NCBI GenBank assembly: GCA_002835545.1
Contig: PIZK01000020.1
Coordinates: 33,202 to 97,201 of the forward strand
Source of the DNA: Alteromonadales bacterium alter-6D02
GTDB taxonomy: Bacteria; Pseudomonadota; Gammaproteobacteria; Enterobacterales; Psychrobiaceae
Length of the DNA: 64,000 bases
Reading direction: 5' to 3'
Under the pieces are notes generated by a model, which was not told where the DNA came from, did no database searches, and worked only from the letters and a program-made list of their open reading frames with translations. Shown here in pieces: positions 1 through 9,021 of this stretch. The stretch's first letter is position 1, and each line of letters begins with the position of its first letter. The translations under genes and the position numbers were made by a program.

Positions 1-2190
1 GTTAAAGAAGAAGGTAAAGATAAACAATACAAAGGCGGCTAAAAACAATACACGATAATGTGTTGAGTCAACTTCTGACTCTGGCATTTCAACGGCAATA
101 TTTGCTGATAATGTACGCATACCTTCAAAGATGTTCCAATCCATTATTGGTGTATTACCGGTTGCCATTAATACAATCATGGTTTCACCAACCGCGCGGC
201 CCAGCCCCATCATTACTGCGGAGAAAATACCTGGACTTGCAGTGAGTAATACAACGCCAATCAGTGTCTGCCAGCGTGTTGCACCAAGGGCTAACGACCC
301 ATTACTGAGGTGTTGCGGCACACTAAAGATTGCATCTTCAGTGATTGAGAAAATCGTAGGGATAACAGCAAAACCCATCGCAATACCGACAATTAATGCG
401 TTACGTTGGTCAAAATCAATACCCAGCTCATTACTAATGAACATACGTGCGTCACCGCCCATCATGTGCAGTTCAACCACAGGGCTGAGGTTATAACAAA
501 GATAAGATACCGCGATAATCACCGGGATTAATAACAGCGAGCTATACTCTTCATTGAGTAACTGCTTAATTCGCTGAGGCAATAAATAGTGAATATATGC
601 ACAGCCAACAATCGCTAAAGGCAAGAGAATAATTAGCATGAAAATAAACGGTAAGTACTCTTCAACAATCGGCGCTAACCATAAGCCCGCTAAGAAGCCT
701 AAGATAACCGTGGGTAATGCTTCCATGGTTTCAACCGTAGGTTTGACAAAACGGCGGATGGCTGCTGGCATAAAGTAAGCGGTGTAAATTGCGCCTGCAA
801 TAGCGATTGGTACAGCAAATAACATCGCATACAACGCCGCTTTAATCGTTCCAAATGAAATAGGTACGAGTGATAACTTAGGCTCAAACTCATCACTGGC
901 CGAAGTTGATTGCCATACATAATCAGCTTCTGGATACCCTTCATACCAAACCTCTTGCCACAATGCGCTCCACGTTACTTCTGGATGCTCATTTTCAAGC
1001 TGGTAGAAATCAACACTCTGCTCGCTTTGAAACATTAACGCATTATTACGTGGAGAGAACTGTAATAGTTGCGCCTGACGAATCAGCGAATGAGATAATA
1101 AGTCAGCTTCACTGGTGGTGTGGAACAAACGGAATTCATTTTTGTCAGTTAACACAGCAAAGGTTTTACGAAATGGTTCAGTTTCAATTTTCTTCACCGC
1201 ACCATCAACACTAAACTCACGAACTCGCGTCATACGGCGGCCACGATCACTGCGCGTCTCAAACCATTGGGTCACAACGCCGTTGCTGTTACCCACTAAA
1301 ATTGAACTGCCACCAGAGAGTAAACCGATGTCGGTGACTTGCGCATTAGGCTCATTAATCTCAAGCACCTGACGTGGCGCATCGAACTCATCAGCAAAAA
1401 GATCATAAATATACAATTGATTTTCGCTTAGAATAAACAATAGGCGCTGATCAGGTGTTAGCAATATCTTAGTTAGCTTGGCTGGAGTATTGGCAAACTG
1501 TTGCGTTTCTCCAGACCACTCAACCTCTTCTGTCATAAAATTTTCTTGCGCTTCTAATAAGCTGTAAACCAGACGGTTATCAGCAGTTAGCGCCACAATA
1601 GACATTTGCTCTTCATCTCGTTGATAAACAAGTTGTGTAAGCGCCTGCCCTTGCTCATCGATTTCAAGGCTTTGTTCACCTAAAGGGTAACGAACACCTG
1701 GTGATATGCTACGCACACCATCACTAAAACTGAGGCTAAAATCAGGTTGAGAAAGTAAGAATGAACCATCGGATAAACCGAATCCAACATCGTTAAGGCC
1801 TCGCGCAACGCTTGATACCTGTTGATTAGCACTAAGGGGTAAAGCAGAGGTGCTTTTAGCTGGGCTTGTTGGCAAAATAGGGTAAAAGGTTAAATCACCT
1901 TGTTGATTATAATAATAACCGATTTCATTGAGCTCATCGCTACCAAGAGCAACAACATCGGTAGATGATTCAAGTTGCTGTTGGTGTGACAATGACACGT
2001 CAGCATTTCGAAACACGGGCTCGACGACATACAGTAAATAACCAAAGATCATTAACAGTGTCATTAATACCATTAAACCGCCGAACGTGATGCTATAACG
2101 GGCGAAACGGTCTTTAAATAAACGTAGCGAACTATTTGAGCTCAGCGTTAACGGCTTATCTAGTGGGAGAGACTCCCTAACTTGAGACAT
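1..2190 (-). CDS. pstC: Phosphate ABC transporter permease, large PstC type (3' end cut by window)
   Basis: Inner-membrane permease of the high-affinity phosphate importer. The frame opens at ATG 2190 and stays open for exactly 730 codons to the window edge, so the C-terminus is missing. A first membrane segment (about residues 30-55) is followed by roughly 390 mostly hydrophilic residues rich in short beta-like repeats, probably a periplasmic propeller-like domain. From about residue 445 come membrane helices with the permease pattern, including an ALGATRWQT loop of the EAA type. E. coli PstC has about 320 residues and lacks the large insert; long forms are common in Vibrio and Shewanella. 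A partial PhoB site lies upstream. The rest of the operon (pstA, pstB, phoU) would be expected beyond the left edge, which I cannot see. The assignment to PstC rests on the permease part plus the pho context. Confidence 0.85.
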   Translation of the reverse strand, partial: MSQVRESLPLDKPLTLSSNSSLRLFKDRFARYSITFGGLMVLMTLLMIFGYLLYVVEPVFRNADVSLSHQQQLESSTDVVALGSDELNEIGYYYNQQGDLTFYPILPTSPAKSTSALPLSANQQVSSVARGLNDVGFGLSDGSFLLSQPDFSLSFSDGVRSISPGVRYPLGEQSLEIDEQGQALTQLVYQRDEEQMSIVALTADNRLVYSLLEAQENFMTEEVEWSGETQQFANTPAKLTKILLTPDQRLLFILSENQLYIYDLFADEFDAPRQVLEINEPNAQVTDIGLLSGGSSILVGNSNGVVTQWFETRSDRGRRMTRVREFSVDGAVKKIETEPFRKTFAVLTDKNEFRLFHTTSEADLLSHSLIRQAQLLQFSPRNNALMFQSEQSVDFYQLENEHPEVTWSALWQEVWYEGYPEADYVWQSTSASDEFEPKLSLVPISFGTIKAALYAMLFAVPIAIAGAIYTAYFMPAAIRRFVKPTVETMEALPTVILGFLAGLWLAPIVEEYLPFIFMLIILLPLAIVGCAYIHYLLPQRIKQLLNEEYSSLLLIPVIIAVSYLCYNLSPVVELHMMGGDARMFISNELGIDFDQRNALIVGIAMGFAVIPTIFSITEDAIFSVPQHLSNGSLALGATRWQTLIGVVLLTASPGIFSAVMMGLGRAVGETMIVLMATGNTPIMDWNIFEGMRTLSANIAVEMPESEVDSTHYRVLFLAAFVLFIFTFFFN

Positions 2191-2241
2191 TGGGTAAAAT
2201 CCTGAATTACCATGAAATTGGCTAGATAATACCTTGTCAAT

Positions 2242-2259
2242 ATGACACTAATATTACAT
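2242..2259 (-). promoter_or_regulatory. Candidate PhoB box upstream of pstC
   Basis: Reverse-strand sequence ATGTAATATTAGTGTCAT contains GTAA and GTCA 11 bp apart, matching the PhoB direct-repeat spacing with one mismatch in the first half. It lies about 50 bp before the pstC start. It is weaker than the sites before phoB, pstS and the porin. Confidence 0.5.
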
Positions 2260-2369
2260 CTGTCAGGCGCTCATATTTATTTTAAATATCAATCACGCTT
2301 TCTCTGGACAAATAGCTGTGTGAGGTTTATTAATAGATGAGCGTAAAGCTGTAATTATTGAGGGAATAT

Positions 2370-2882
2370 ATGAAAAATATCGTAGTAACATTTATCGGCA
2401 AAGATAAAGCTGGCTTAGCAGATCAATTAGCGCAACTGATTTATCAACATCAAGGTAACTGGTTAGGTAGCTCAATGAGCCATTTAGCGGGTCAGTTCGC
2501 GGGTATCATTCAAGTCGAACTCCCTGAGTTAGAGTTGGCTAAATTTAGTTTAGCTTTGGGCCAACTAGACGATCTCAATACTGTCATTCAAGAAGGCCAT
2601 AATACTGCTCATGAACTTGAAGCCGAAGACTTGTTAAACATTGCTATTGTCTGTAATGATCGCCAAGGTATCGTGCAAGAAGTCACTAAAGCATTACATT
2701 CTGTTGATGCCAATATCGAACAACTAGGCAGTCAGTTAGAAAGCGCACCTAATAGTGGTCACTTACTATTTAGAGCTAACGTTACTGCTCTTCTTCCTGA
2801 ACATTCATCCATCGAGCAACTCCAAGAAGCGATTGAAAATTTAGGTGATGATGTGATGGTTGACATTGAATACGGCTGTTAA
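2370..2882 (+). CDS. gcvR: GcvR-like protein with two ACT domains
   Basis: Protein of 170 residues resembling GcvR, the glycine-cleavage repressor partner of GcvA. Two ACT-like halves are visible: one from residue 1 (KNIVVTFIGKDKAGLADQL) and one near residue 90 (LNIAIVCNDRQGIVQEVTK). ACT domains bind amino acids; E. coli GcvR is thought to bind glycine and to restrain GcvA. The ATG at 2370 is chosen over the in-frame TTG at 2358 because GAGGGA sits just before it and the protein then begins at the ACT fold. It is divergent from pstC and followed by a strong terminator, so it is probably monocistronic. A gcvA gene lies about 26 kb away (28432-29358). The ACT fold is clear; the exact GcvR role is inferred. 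Confidence 0.75.
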   Translation: MKNIVVTFIGKDKAGLADQLAQLIYQHQGNWLGSSMSHLAGQFAGIIQVELPELELAKFSLALGQLDDLNTVIQEGHNTAHELEAEDLLNIAIVCNDRQGIVQEVTKALHSVDANIEQLGSQLESAPNSGHLLFRANVTALLPEHSSIEQLQEAIENLGDDVMVDIEYGC

Positions 2883-2897
2883 TTAGATTCATTGTAC

Positions 2898-2936
2898 AAA
2901 AAAGCCGTATTACAGCACTGTAATACGGCTTTTTAT
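2898..2936. terminator. Rho-independent terminator after the gcvR-like gene
   Basis: A near-perfect stem (AAAAAGCCGTATTACAG, loop CA, CTGTAATACGGCTTTTT) starts 16 bp after the stop codon. It has A and T tracts on both sides and could work in both directions. Confidence 0.9.
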
Positions 2937-3080
2937 TGCTCATGATTAAATGGTGGTTTGATTTCGCCTATCCATATTTTTATTTCAATGCCCACCTAAA
3001 TTCCAAAAGTTAATTTAAATGCTATAACAACCCGCATTAAAAAAGCACCAAGTAGATATCACGATAAAACGTCAATTGTT

Positions 3081-4034
3081 TTATTTAGCATCCTCGGCTG
3101 ATTTTTTTCCTGCACGCCAAACAAGGATAAAAAACATCACCAAATAAATAGGCGTTTCAATAAAAGTGTCATATGTGAGCCACTGTGCTTCGGATAGTTG
3201 AGTAGCAACACTATAATTCATCCCTGCCATACACAGACCGATCAGCGCTAAGCCTATGACAAAATATCTATGCTCAATTGGAGTGTTTACGTAGCGCTCA
3301 AAACGGGTTCCAAAGTAGCCACCTTTATTAAATATTCCATCAACTATCATCACTGAGGCACTAATTAACCCCATAAATGTACCTTTGAGCTGTACTAAAT
3401 ATTCACTTTGAAAGACAATGGAAAATATCGCTGATATAAGGAGCATTATCGTTCCAAATACGGCAAACCCACCGAGTAAGTCTACTTTAACAAAGCGCTG
3501 AGTAATCACGAGTGCTAACCCTAAGAACACCCCCGTAAATGCAGCTATTGTTAAGTCTCCAGTCACTTTAGCAACGATAAAAAATGCCGCGCCAATTCCT
3601 ATATCAGCAAGAATAGAAGGTTTGTTTTTTTGCCACTGCTCACTTTGTAACTTTGTTTTCTCAATCGATTCTAGAGAATTGTCAGAATCCTCTAAATTTT
3701 CAAACTTTTTAGTTGCAAAGTTAATGTCTTTGCCAGGGTGACTTTCGTAAATTAGATCGCTCCCTTCCCTAACTTCGATACCGACACTCAACCAACTAAA
3801 GTAGCCTACCGAAACAGTGGCGGCTTTAGTTTTATTGTTTGATTGGCTGCTAGGTTGAAGCTTATGTACAACCACTTTGAAACCACCTTGAAATTGGTGT
3901 GTACATTCATCTACGAGTGTTCCATTGCAAAATAGCTGCGACGTATAAGTTGTAAGTGAGCATGAGTATTTAACTTCATAATCGTCACCATCATATTGAA
4001 AAGGTCTTTTATAAGTCCATAAGCTTATAGCCAT
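3081..4034 (-). CDS. Membrane protein of unknown function, soluble N-domain plus helices
   Basis: A 317-residue protein I do not recognise. The first 100 or so residues are hydrophilic and beta-rich (starting MAISLWTYKRPFQYDGDDYE) with no signal peptide, followed by a charged linker. From about residue 140 there are roughly six hydrophobic segments, ending in the basic tail WRAGKKSAEDAK. ATG 4034 is preceded by AGGAAA at good spacing. It is the largest gene of the accessory pocket between pstC and pstS and runs in the same direction as both. A cytoplasmic sensing domain on a membrane anchor is possible, but nothing in the sequence gives a function. Confidence 0.6.
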   Translation of the reverse strand: MAISLWTYKRPFQYDGDDYEVKYSCSLTTYTSQLFCNGTLVDECTHQFQGGFKVVVHKLQPSSQSNNKTKAATVSVGYFSWLSVGIEVREGSDLIYESHPGKDINFATKKFENLEDSDNSLESIEKTKLQSEQWQKNKPSILADIGIGAAFFIVAKVTGDLTIAAFTGVFLGLALVITQRFVKVDLLGGFAVFGTIMLLISAIFSIVFQSEYLVQLKGTFMGLISASVMIVDGIFNKGGYFGTRFERYVNTPIEHRYFVIGLALIGLCMAGMNYSVATQLSEAQWLTYDTFIETPIYLVMFFILVWRAGKKSAEDAK

Positions 4035-4373
4035 CTTGATTGTTTCCTGTCTATATTTAATTTTTCTACGTTTTTAATGCTGTTAACCAGAAAGAGGACG
4101 GGCGTCAGCCAAAAGCAGTCTCATAGCAACACCTATTAAGCATTTAAATACATGCTAACTGATTGGTGCTAATTGTAGACATTCTTTTAAGTCTTAGATA
4201 GTAATAGCAATTACACTAATTACCTGAACACTTTTCCCGATGTACACAAATAATAGCGGCATTGGTCTAAGTTTTAATTACCAAGGATAAAATTCGACAG
4301 GGATGTGTTGTTAAAAAGCTTCAAGTTTATGCCTAACCAGCATTCGGTTTCATAGGTGTTGTTTCGAGCTCTC
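4035..4373. other. Intergenic, 339 bp, no gene seen
   Basis: AT-rich stretch between the unknown membrane protein and the DUF2834 gene. I see no convincing reading frame, terminator or repeat. Confidence 0.6.
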
Positions 4374-4700
4374 TCACATATTAGGGCTATGGCTCAATGA
4401 CTGTTTTTCTTTAAGGTAAAGATATAATGGAAGCCCAAACGACACTCCGACACACAAGGTGCCCAGTACAGCAAAGTATCGATAGCTTACTTTATTTTTA
4501 TGACCGTCTACGACAATAAAACCAAGCAAAGCAACGGCTGCCACTAACACATCAAGCCAAGCAAATACGCTAATTGAGTTTGTCGTAGCGTCATTAAATA
4601 ACAGACTAATATCTAAACCATTGCTAACTAGCCAAGGAACAAAAGCTCCATAAGGTAGTAAAATACCGAGTAAAGTAAGAACCAGATAAAACCGTAGCAT
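4374..4700 (-). CDS. DUF2834 family small membrane protein
   Basis: A 108-residue protein with three hydrophobic segments (about residues 2-25, 44-64, 74-95). The pattern of LLPYGAFVPWL near the N-terminus, FAWLDVLVAA in the middle and GVSFGLPLYLYL at the end fits the DUF2834 family of three-helix membrane proteins of unknown function. ATG 4700 has AAGGGAAG just upstream. It belongs to the accessory pocket in the pst locus. Family assignment is from memory of the conserved pattern. Confidence 0.7.
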   Translation of the reverse strand: MLRFYLVLTLLGILLPYGAFVPWLVSNGLDISLLFNDATTNSISVFAWLDVLVAAVALLGFIVVDGHKNKVSYRYFAVLGTLCVGVSFGLPLYLYLKEKQSLSHSPNM

Positions 4701-4772
4701 TGCGCTTCCCTTACAAAGGTTTTGAGATAATAGCTAACACCGACAAACAGTCAACAGCCTTATCTTTATGAA

Positions 4773-5123
4773 TTAGCTAGCTTGTATGCAAAGTGCATTC
4801 AATTCAGCTTTGCCTTTCTTTACACTGCCATAAGTATACGCTTCTAGCTCTTGAACTTGTCTTGAAGAAGCTTCGGTTTGGAGAGGCTTTGCCATATCCA
4901 TGATAATAAGACGCGTCTTAATTGAGTTACATAAAAGCTCTCTAGCTTTATTTGACTCCTGCTTATCGATTAAATAAATAGCACCTTGCATCTCCTTAGC
5001 TCCAGCCCAAAGCTGCCCGACAGAAGGAACAACCCCAGCAGCCATTCCGCCGTAGAGCCCGACCCCGAGACCCGATAGAAAAACGATTACAATAAATATT
5101 GAAAAGATTATTTTAGACTTCAT
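4773..5123 (-). CDS. Small exported or membrane-anchored protein of unknown function
   Basis: A 116-residue protein. The start is placed at ATG 5123, preceded by AAAGGAGAG, rather than at the TTG 27 bp upstream. Residues 4-33 are hydrophobic and glycine-rich (IIFSIFIVIVFLSGLGVGLY) and could be an uncleaved anchor or a signal sequence. The rest is helical and hydrophilic with two cysteines (LLCNSIK and ALCIQAS), which could form a disulfide if the domain is periplasmic. No family recognised. It lies between the DUF2834 gene and pstS on the same strand. Confidence 0.6.
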   Translation of the reverse strand: MKSKIIFSIFIVIVFLSGLGVGLYGGMAAGVVPSVGQLWAGAKEMQGAIYLIDKQESNKARELLCNSIKTRLIIMDMAKPLQTEASSRQVQELEAYTYGSVKKGKAELNALCIQAS

Positions 5124-5609
5124 GTGCAACTCTCCTTTTGCATATAACAACTTTTAGCGTGGCCACAATTACGAAACTCCTTCGCTAAACATAGCCTTAA
5201 GAAGATAACACTCTAGCTTAATAGTTACCTTATTACAATAGCTTACGAAGGAAGAACACCAGCTAATAAAAATAGAGCATTCATACCATTTACCAATAAC
5301 GCCACATGTAACTAACGAGAATACATAGACACATCAAAAATATTTGATTCAAGATACGTCAGTTTATGGCGCTCCTGTTTCAGGTTTTCTTATTTTGATC
5401 TTTTGCCTCTTCACCCTGCATGATAATTCATCTCTTGATCAATGATTGAAATCGATAAGTCATATTTCTATTTTATGTTTTATTTTTCCAACCATTCTAG
5501 GAAGTGTGTTGAAGGAGGTTGATAATACTTCAAATCAAATGGCAAGCAGACACAAAAAAGCCCGTCACATGACGAGCTCTTATCTTTAAGGTCTATTGGT
5601 CTAGACTCA
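5124..5609. other. Intergenic, 486 bp, only the pstS terminator
   Basis: AT-rich. Apart from the pstS terminator at 5554-5579 I see no supported gene, repeat or RNA here. Confidence 0.6.
5554..5579 (-). terminator. Terminator of pstS
   Basis: On the reverse strand AGCTCGTCA, loop TG, TGACGGGCT forms a 9-bp stem (one G-T pair) followed by TTTTTT, about 30 bp after the pstS stop. Confidence 0.85.
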
Positions 5610-6578
5610 TTAACTTTTGATACCTAACTTCGCTAATTCTTTCTTTGCTATTTTTGCTGAGAGTGGTACATAGCCATCTTTTTCAACAATCTTTTGACCT
5701 GATTTAGACAGCACCATTTTGACAAACTCACGTTCCATTGGGGTTAATGGCTTATTCGGATGCTTGTTCACATAAACGTATAAGAAACGAGATAATGGGT
5801 AAGAACCATTGAGTGCGTTTTCTTTAGTTGCTTCAACATACTTACCGCCTTTTTTAGAGATAGCCACTGCTTTAACGCTAGATGTTTTATAACCAATCCC
5901 TGAGTAACCTAAAGCATTAATTGATGATGCAACTGACTGTACCACCGATGCAGAACCTGGCTGCTCATTTACTTTCGTGTTGAAATCACCTTTACATAGT
6001 GCTTTTTTCTTAAAGTAACCATACGTTCCTGACACAGAGTTACGACCGTACAATTGAATGTCTCGGCCAACCCAGCCACCTTGTAGGCCTAAGTCGCCCC
6101 AACGATCTATTTCATCACCGCCACACTTATGTGTAACAGAGAAGATGCCATCTACTTGCTTCATTGTTAAACCATCAATTGGGTTATCTTTATGAGCAAA
6201 AACAGCAAGCGCATCAATAGCTACTCGCACTGGTGTTGGCTTATAACCAAAACGCTTTTCAAATGCTTCAATCTCACGCGCTTTCATCTTACGACTCATT
6301 GGGCCAAACTGTGATGTCCCTTCCGTTAATGCCGGTGGCGCAGTAGATGAACCAGCTGCTTGAATTTGAATGTTTACATTTGGATAGCTACGTTTAAACT
6401 CTTCCGCCCAGAACGTCATCATGTTCGCTAATGTGTCAGAGCCTACAGATGACAAGTTTCCCGAAACGCCGTGAGCTTTTGTATAGTCAGGTAAGTTTTT
6501 ATCCATTGCTGACGTATTTGCCGACACTAATAACCCCATGGTTAAACCTAAAGTGCTAGCTAGTTTTAATAGTTTCAT
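5610..6578 (-). CDS. pstS: Phosphate-binding periplasmic protein PstS
   Basis: Periplasmic phosphate-binding component of the Pst importer, 322 residues. Residues 1-24 form a signal peptide ending VSANTSA. The binding-protein pattern [10 protein letters not shown] near the N-terminus, followed by [11 protein letters not shown] and [12 protein letters not shown], matches phosphate-loop residues of PstS. ATG 6578 is preferred to a TTG at 6590: GGAG lies 6 nt before it and the signal peptide then begins MKLLKLAS. A four-unit PhoB site array begins about 100 bp upstream and reaches the phoR stop codon, so strong induction by phosphate starvation is expected. It has its own terminator and is separated from pstC by 3.4 kb. 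Confidence 0.95.
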   Translation of the reverse strand: MKLLKLASTLGLTMGLLVSANTSAMDKNLPDYTKAHGVSGNLSSVGSDTLANMMTFWAEEFKRSYPNVNIQIQAAGSSTAPPALTEGTSQFGPMSRKMKAREIEAFEKRFGYKPTPVRVAIDALAVFAHKDNPIDGLTMKQVDGIFSVTHKCGGDEIDRWGDLGLQGGWVGRDIQLYGRNSVSGTYGYFKKKALCKGDFNTKVNEQPGSASVVQSVASSINALGYSGIGYKTSSVKAVAISKKGGKYVEATKENALNGSYPLSRFLYVYVNKHPNKPLTPMEREFVKMVLSKSGQKIVEKDGYVPLSAKIAKKELAKLGIKS

Positions 6579-6679
6579 GTACCGCTCCAATTCTTTGGCT
6601 TTAATCAGTTGATAAATCTATTTATCAATTAGTTAATTAAGTTAATGTATTTAACATAGGGTTATATTGAATGAACAAG

Positions 6680-6719
6680 ATGACCGTTAGGTGACTTAAA
6701 AATGAAGCTTTTATGACAC
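6680..6719 (-). promoter_or_regulatory. Four-unit PhoB binding array upstream of pstS
   Basis: Reverse strand reads GTCAT-6 nt-TTCAT-6 nt-GTCAC-6 nt-GTCAT, giving four (G/T)TCA half-sites at exact 11-bp steps (first G at 6717, then 6706, 6695, 6684). PhoB boxes are 11-bp direct repeats of this kind, so this is two adjoining boxes. The first half-site overlaps the phoR stop codon. The array ends about 100 bp before the pstS start. Confidence 0.85.
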
Positions 6720-8045
6720 CTCTTTGGTTCGCTTATTATCATTGACTTTTACCAAGCGCTCCGGACGAATAATAAAACTAAAACAGCTTCCCAGCCCTGG
6801 AGTACTTTCAATATTTAAATTCGATTGATGGTTCACTAATACATGCTTAACAATAGACAGGCCTAAACCACTACCACCACTTTTACTCGAACGAGATTGA
6901 TCGATACGATAAAAACGTTCAGTTAATCGAGCAAGATGATTTGCCGCGATCCCCGGGCCATTATCGGTCACCGAAAAGAGTGCTCCACCATCACAACGTT
7001 GCCATAGTACTTGAATGAAGCTGCCATCAGGGCAATAGCGAATAGCATTCGTCACTAAGTTAGTACAAGCACTAAAGATTTGTGCCTCATCGCCATAAAC
7101 ATCCACACCTTCATCAACGGCAAACTCGATGACTAAATCACGCTCACCTATGAGACTAAGAGCATCTGTTTTTAACATTTTCAATTGCGCACTCATTGAT
7201 ACTTGTTGCTGAATTGATGCTTGTGCAGCTGACTCGATTTTAGATAGCGATAATAATTGTTCGACCATCGATTGCATTCGACTTGCTTGTAATTTCATCG
7301 CCGATGCAGCCATTGCTAAACTAGGATCGCGTTGACCGTCATCAGAGTCATTGATCAATTCTAGATAACCTTGAAGCACGGTTAGCGGTGTTTTGAGCTC
7401 GTGAGAAACATTAGCTACGAACTCACGTCGCATTTCTTCGAGCTGGTGAATTCGGGTAACATCGCGAGAGACTAATAAATATTGATCAAGTCCATATTTG
7501 ATCACACGATTTTCTAATAAAATATCTTCATTAACAGGAGATGGAATAAGCAATACATGTTCAAAATCATGAGCTGCTAAATACTCAGAGAACGCCGGAT
7601 AACGAATAAGGTTGTCAAGACGTTGTCCCTGATCCGTTGGCCATTGAAAGCCGAATAATAACCTTGCTTGGCTATTACACCACAGAATATTGTTCTCTTG
7701 ATTATAAACGACAACTCCATCAGGTAACGCGTCCGCACCTTGACGAAACTCACCTAAAGAATGAATTAGCTGACGGCGGCGCTTTCGATTAGCCCGTTGA
7801 ATTTTTTCCATTCCATAGTAGATATGATCCCAGCTTGAATTATCACTGACATAGTTTTTTTGCGGTGTTTGCCACAACCACACTACTAAGCGATAAAACT
7901 GTTTTAAGTTCACTGCCACAATAACCAGCGAGCCTAATAATAACGTTAAGGTCACTTGACCAATGAGTAAACCGACTAGGGTAAGTGCTGCGTATATGGC
8001 AGCAAATTTGATGATTATCGAATGTAATAATCGATGATCTAGCAT
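6711..8045 (-). CDS. phoR: Phosphate regulon sensor histidine kinase PhoR
   Basis: Membrane kinase/phosphatase of the PhoBR system, 444 residues. Two hydrophobic segments near the N-terminus (about residues 9-30 and 31-50) have almost no periplasmic loop, as in E. coli PhoR. They are followed by a basic stretch, a PAS domain (about residues 95-190), the dimerisation box VSHELKTPLTVL with phosphoacceptor H215, the N-box NLVTNAIRY and the ATP-lid motifs DNGPGI and GGSGLGLSI. ATG 8045 follows phoB by 95 bp containing a perfect inverted repeat. It is co-transcribed downstream of phoB, presumably from the PhoB-controlled promoter. The stop codon forms part of the PhoB array of pstS. Confidence 0.95.
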   Translation of the reverse strand: MLDHRLLHSIIIKFAAIYAALTLVGLLIGQVTLTLLLGSLVIVAVNLKQFYRLVVWLWQTPQKNYVSDNSSWDHIYYGMEKIQRANRKRRRQLIHSLGEFRQGADALPDGVVVYNQENNILWCNSQARLLFGFQWPTDQGQRLDNLIRYPAFSEYLAAHDFEHVLLIPSPVNEDILLENRVIKYGLDQYLLVSRDVTRIHQLEEMRREFVANVSHELKTPLTVLQGYLELINDSDDGQRDPSLAMAASAMKLQASRMQSMVEQLLSLSKIESAAQASIQQQVSMSAQLKMLKTDALSLIGERDLVIEFAVDEGVDVYGDEAQIFSACTNLVTNAIRYCPDGSFIQVLWQRCDGGALFSVTDNGPGIAANHLARLTERFYRIDQSRSSKSGGSGLGLSIVKHVLVNHQSNLNIESTPGLGSCFSFIIRPERLVKVNDNKRTKEVS

Positions 8046-8084
8046 AAATAAATTCCAGCCAATTTAATGGGCATTATTATTATT

Positions 8085-8112
8085 TTCGCTAAGAGAGCCT
8101 TCTCTTAGCGAA
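8085..8112. repeat. Perfect 12-bp inverted repeat between phoB and phoR
   Basis: TTCGCTAAGAGA, loop GCCT, TCTCTTAGCGAA forms a perfect hairpin. It is not followed by a T run on the reverse strand, so it does not look like a classical terminator. It may stabilise or process the phoBR message. Confidence 0.75.
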
Positions 8113-8140
8113 TGTATTGCGATGGCAATAAAAAGAAACG

Positions 8141-8830
8141 CTAAACTCGTGTTGAAAAGCGATAACCTGAACCACGGACGGTCTGAACAAATTGTTCATG
8201 ACCTTGTCCGCTAATTGCTTTACGCAACCTTCTGATATGGACATCAACGGTACGATCTTCAACATACACGTTAGTCCCCCATACTTGATCCAGTAATTGC
8301 TCACGGCTGAAAACGCGATCGCAATGAGTCATAAAGAAATGCAGTAACTTAAATTCTGTTGGTCCAACATTTAAAGGCTCTTCACCTAAACTAACACGGT
8401 GACTGACAGGATCTAAGGTTAAGCCTTTAACATCGATAACTTCTTCTAAAGCAGTGGGCTTAGCACGACGTAAAACAGCTTTAATGCGTGCGACCAGTTC
8501 TTTAGGTGAAAACGGTTTAGTCATATAATCATCGGCGCCAACTTCTAGACCTCTGACTTTATCTTCTTCTTCACCGCGTGCGGTTAACATGATGATTGGG
8601 ATATCTTTCGTATGCTCATTACGCTTAACGTCTTTCGCCAAACTAATACCGTTTCCCCCGGGAAACATCCAGTCTAATAATAATAAATCTGGGTACGGCT
8701 CAACCAGTCGATCTTGAGCAGACTGTAAATCTTCAGCTTCTATAACATTAAAACCTTGTTGTTCTAAAACAAAACATAGCATTTCGCGAATTGCTGCTTC
8801 ATCTTCAACAACTAGTATCCTTGCACTCAT
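8141..8830 (-). CDS. phoB: Phosphate regulon response regulator PhoB
   Basis: OmpR-family transcription factor, 229 residues, the same length as E. coli PhoB. The receiver domain has the acidic pocket VVEDE (E9-E11), phosphoacceptor D53 in [10 protein letters not shown] in MLTARGEE and K in TKPFSP. The winged-helix DNA-binding domain carries the recognition region [17 protein letters not shown] 8830 gives the canonical N-terminus [11 protein letters not shown]; the TTG at 8839 would add three residues. A well-matched PhoB box is about 53 bp upstream, so autoregulation is expected. Its targets in this window are probably pstS, pstC, the porin and perhaps the alkaline phosphatase. Confidence 0.97.
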   Translation of the reverse strand: MSARILVVEDEAAIREMLCFVLEQQGFNVIEAEDLQSAQDRLVEPYPDLLLLDWMFPGGNGISLAKDVKRNEHTKDIPIIMLTARGEEEDKVRGLEVGADDYMTKPFSPKELVARIKAVLRRAKPTALEEVIDVKGLTLDPVSHRVSLGEEPLNVGPTEFKLLHFFMTHCDRVFSREQLLDQVWGTNVYVEDRTVDVHIRRLRKAISGQGHEQFVQTVRGSGYRFSTRV

Positions 8831-8882
8831 CTTACTCAACCTATGTAGAGGAAATTATTAAGTAATATTATTAATAATAATT

Positions 8883-8900
8883 ATGACAGAAATATGACCA
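8883..8900 (-). promoter_or_regulatory. PhoB box upstream of phoB
   Basis: Reverse strand TGGTCATATTTCTGTCATA has two GTCAT half-sites exactly 11 bp apart, close to the E. coli consensus CTGTCATAWAWCTGTCA. It lies about 53 bp before the phoB start and suggests autoregulation. Confidence 0.85.
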
Positions 8901-8967
8901 AAACCATTTTATCTGAATTAAGCCAATCTAGGGGAAAAAAATTACACTATCATTTTTTGTCAGGGAT

Positions 8968-8992
8968 AAAAAAGCCGCTGATATACAGCGGC
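8968..8992 (-). terminator. Terminator of the porin gene
   Basis: Reverse strand GCCGCTG, loop TATAT, CAGCGGC, then TTTTTT, about 30 bp after the porin stop. Confidence 0.9.
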
Positions 8993-9021
8993 AATTGAGA
9001 GAAATCAATATGTAGTAATGT

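Noticed and set aside
2252..2300. Second PhoB box further upstream of pstC
   Set aside because: CTGTCAGGCGCTCAT has half-sites at the wrong spacing (9 bp rather than 11).
8089..8304. Second reverse frame at the 3' end of phoB
   Set aside because: Overlaps phoB in another frame and includes the intergenic hairpin; no coding signature.
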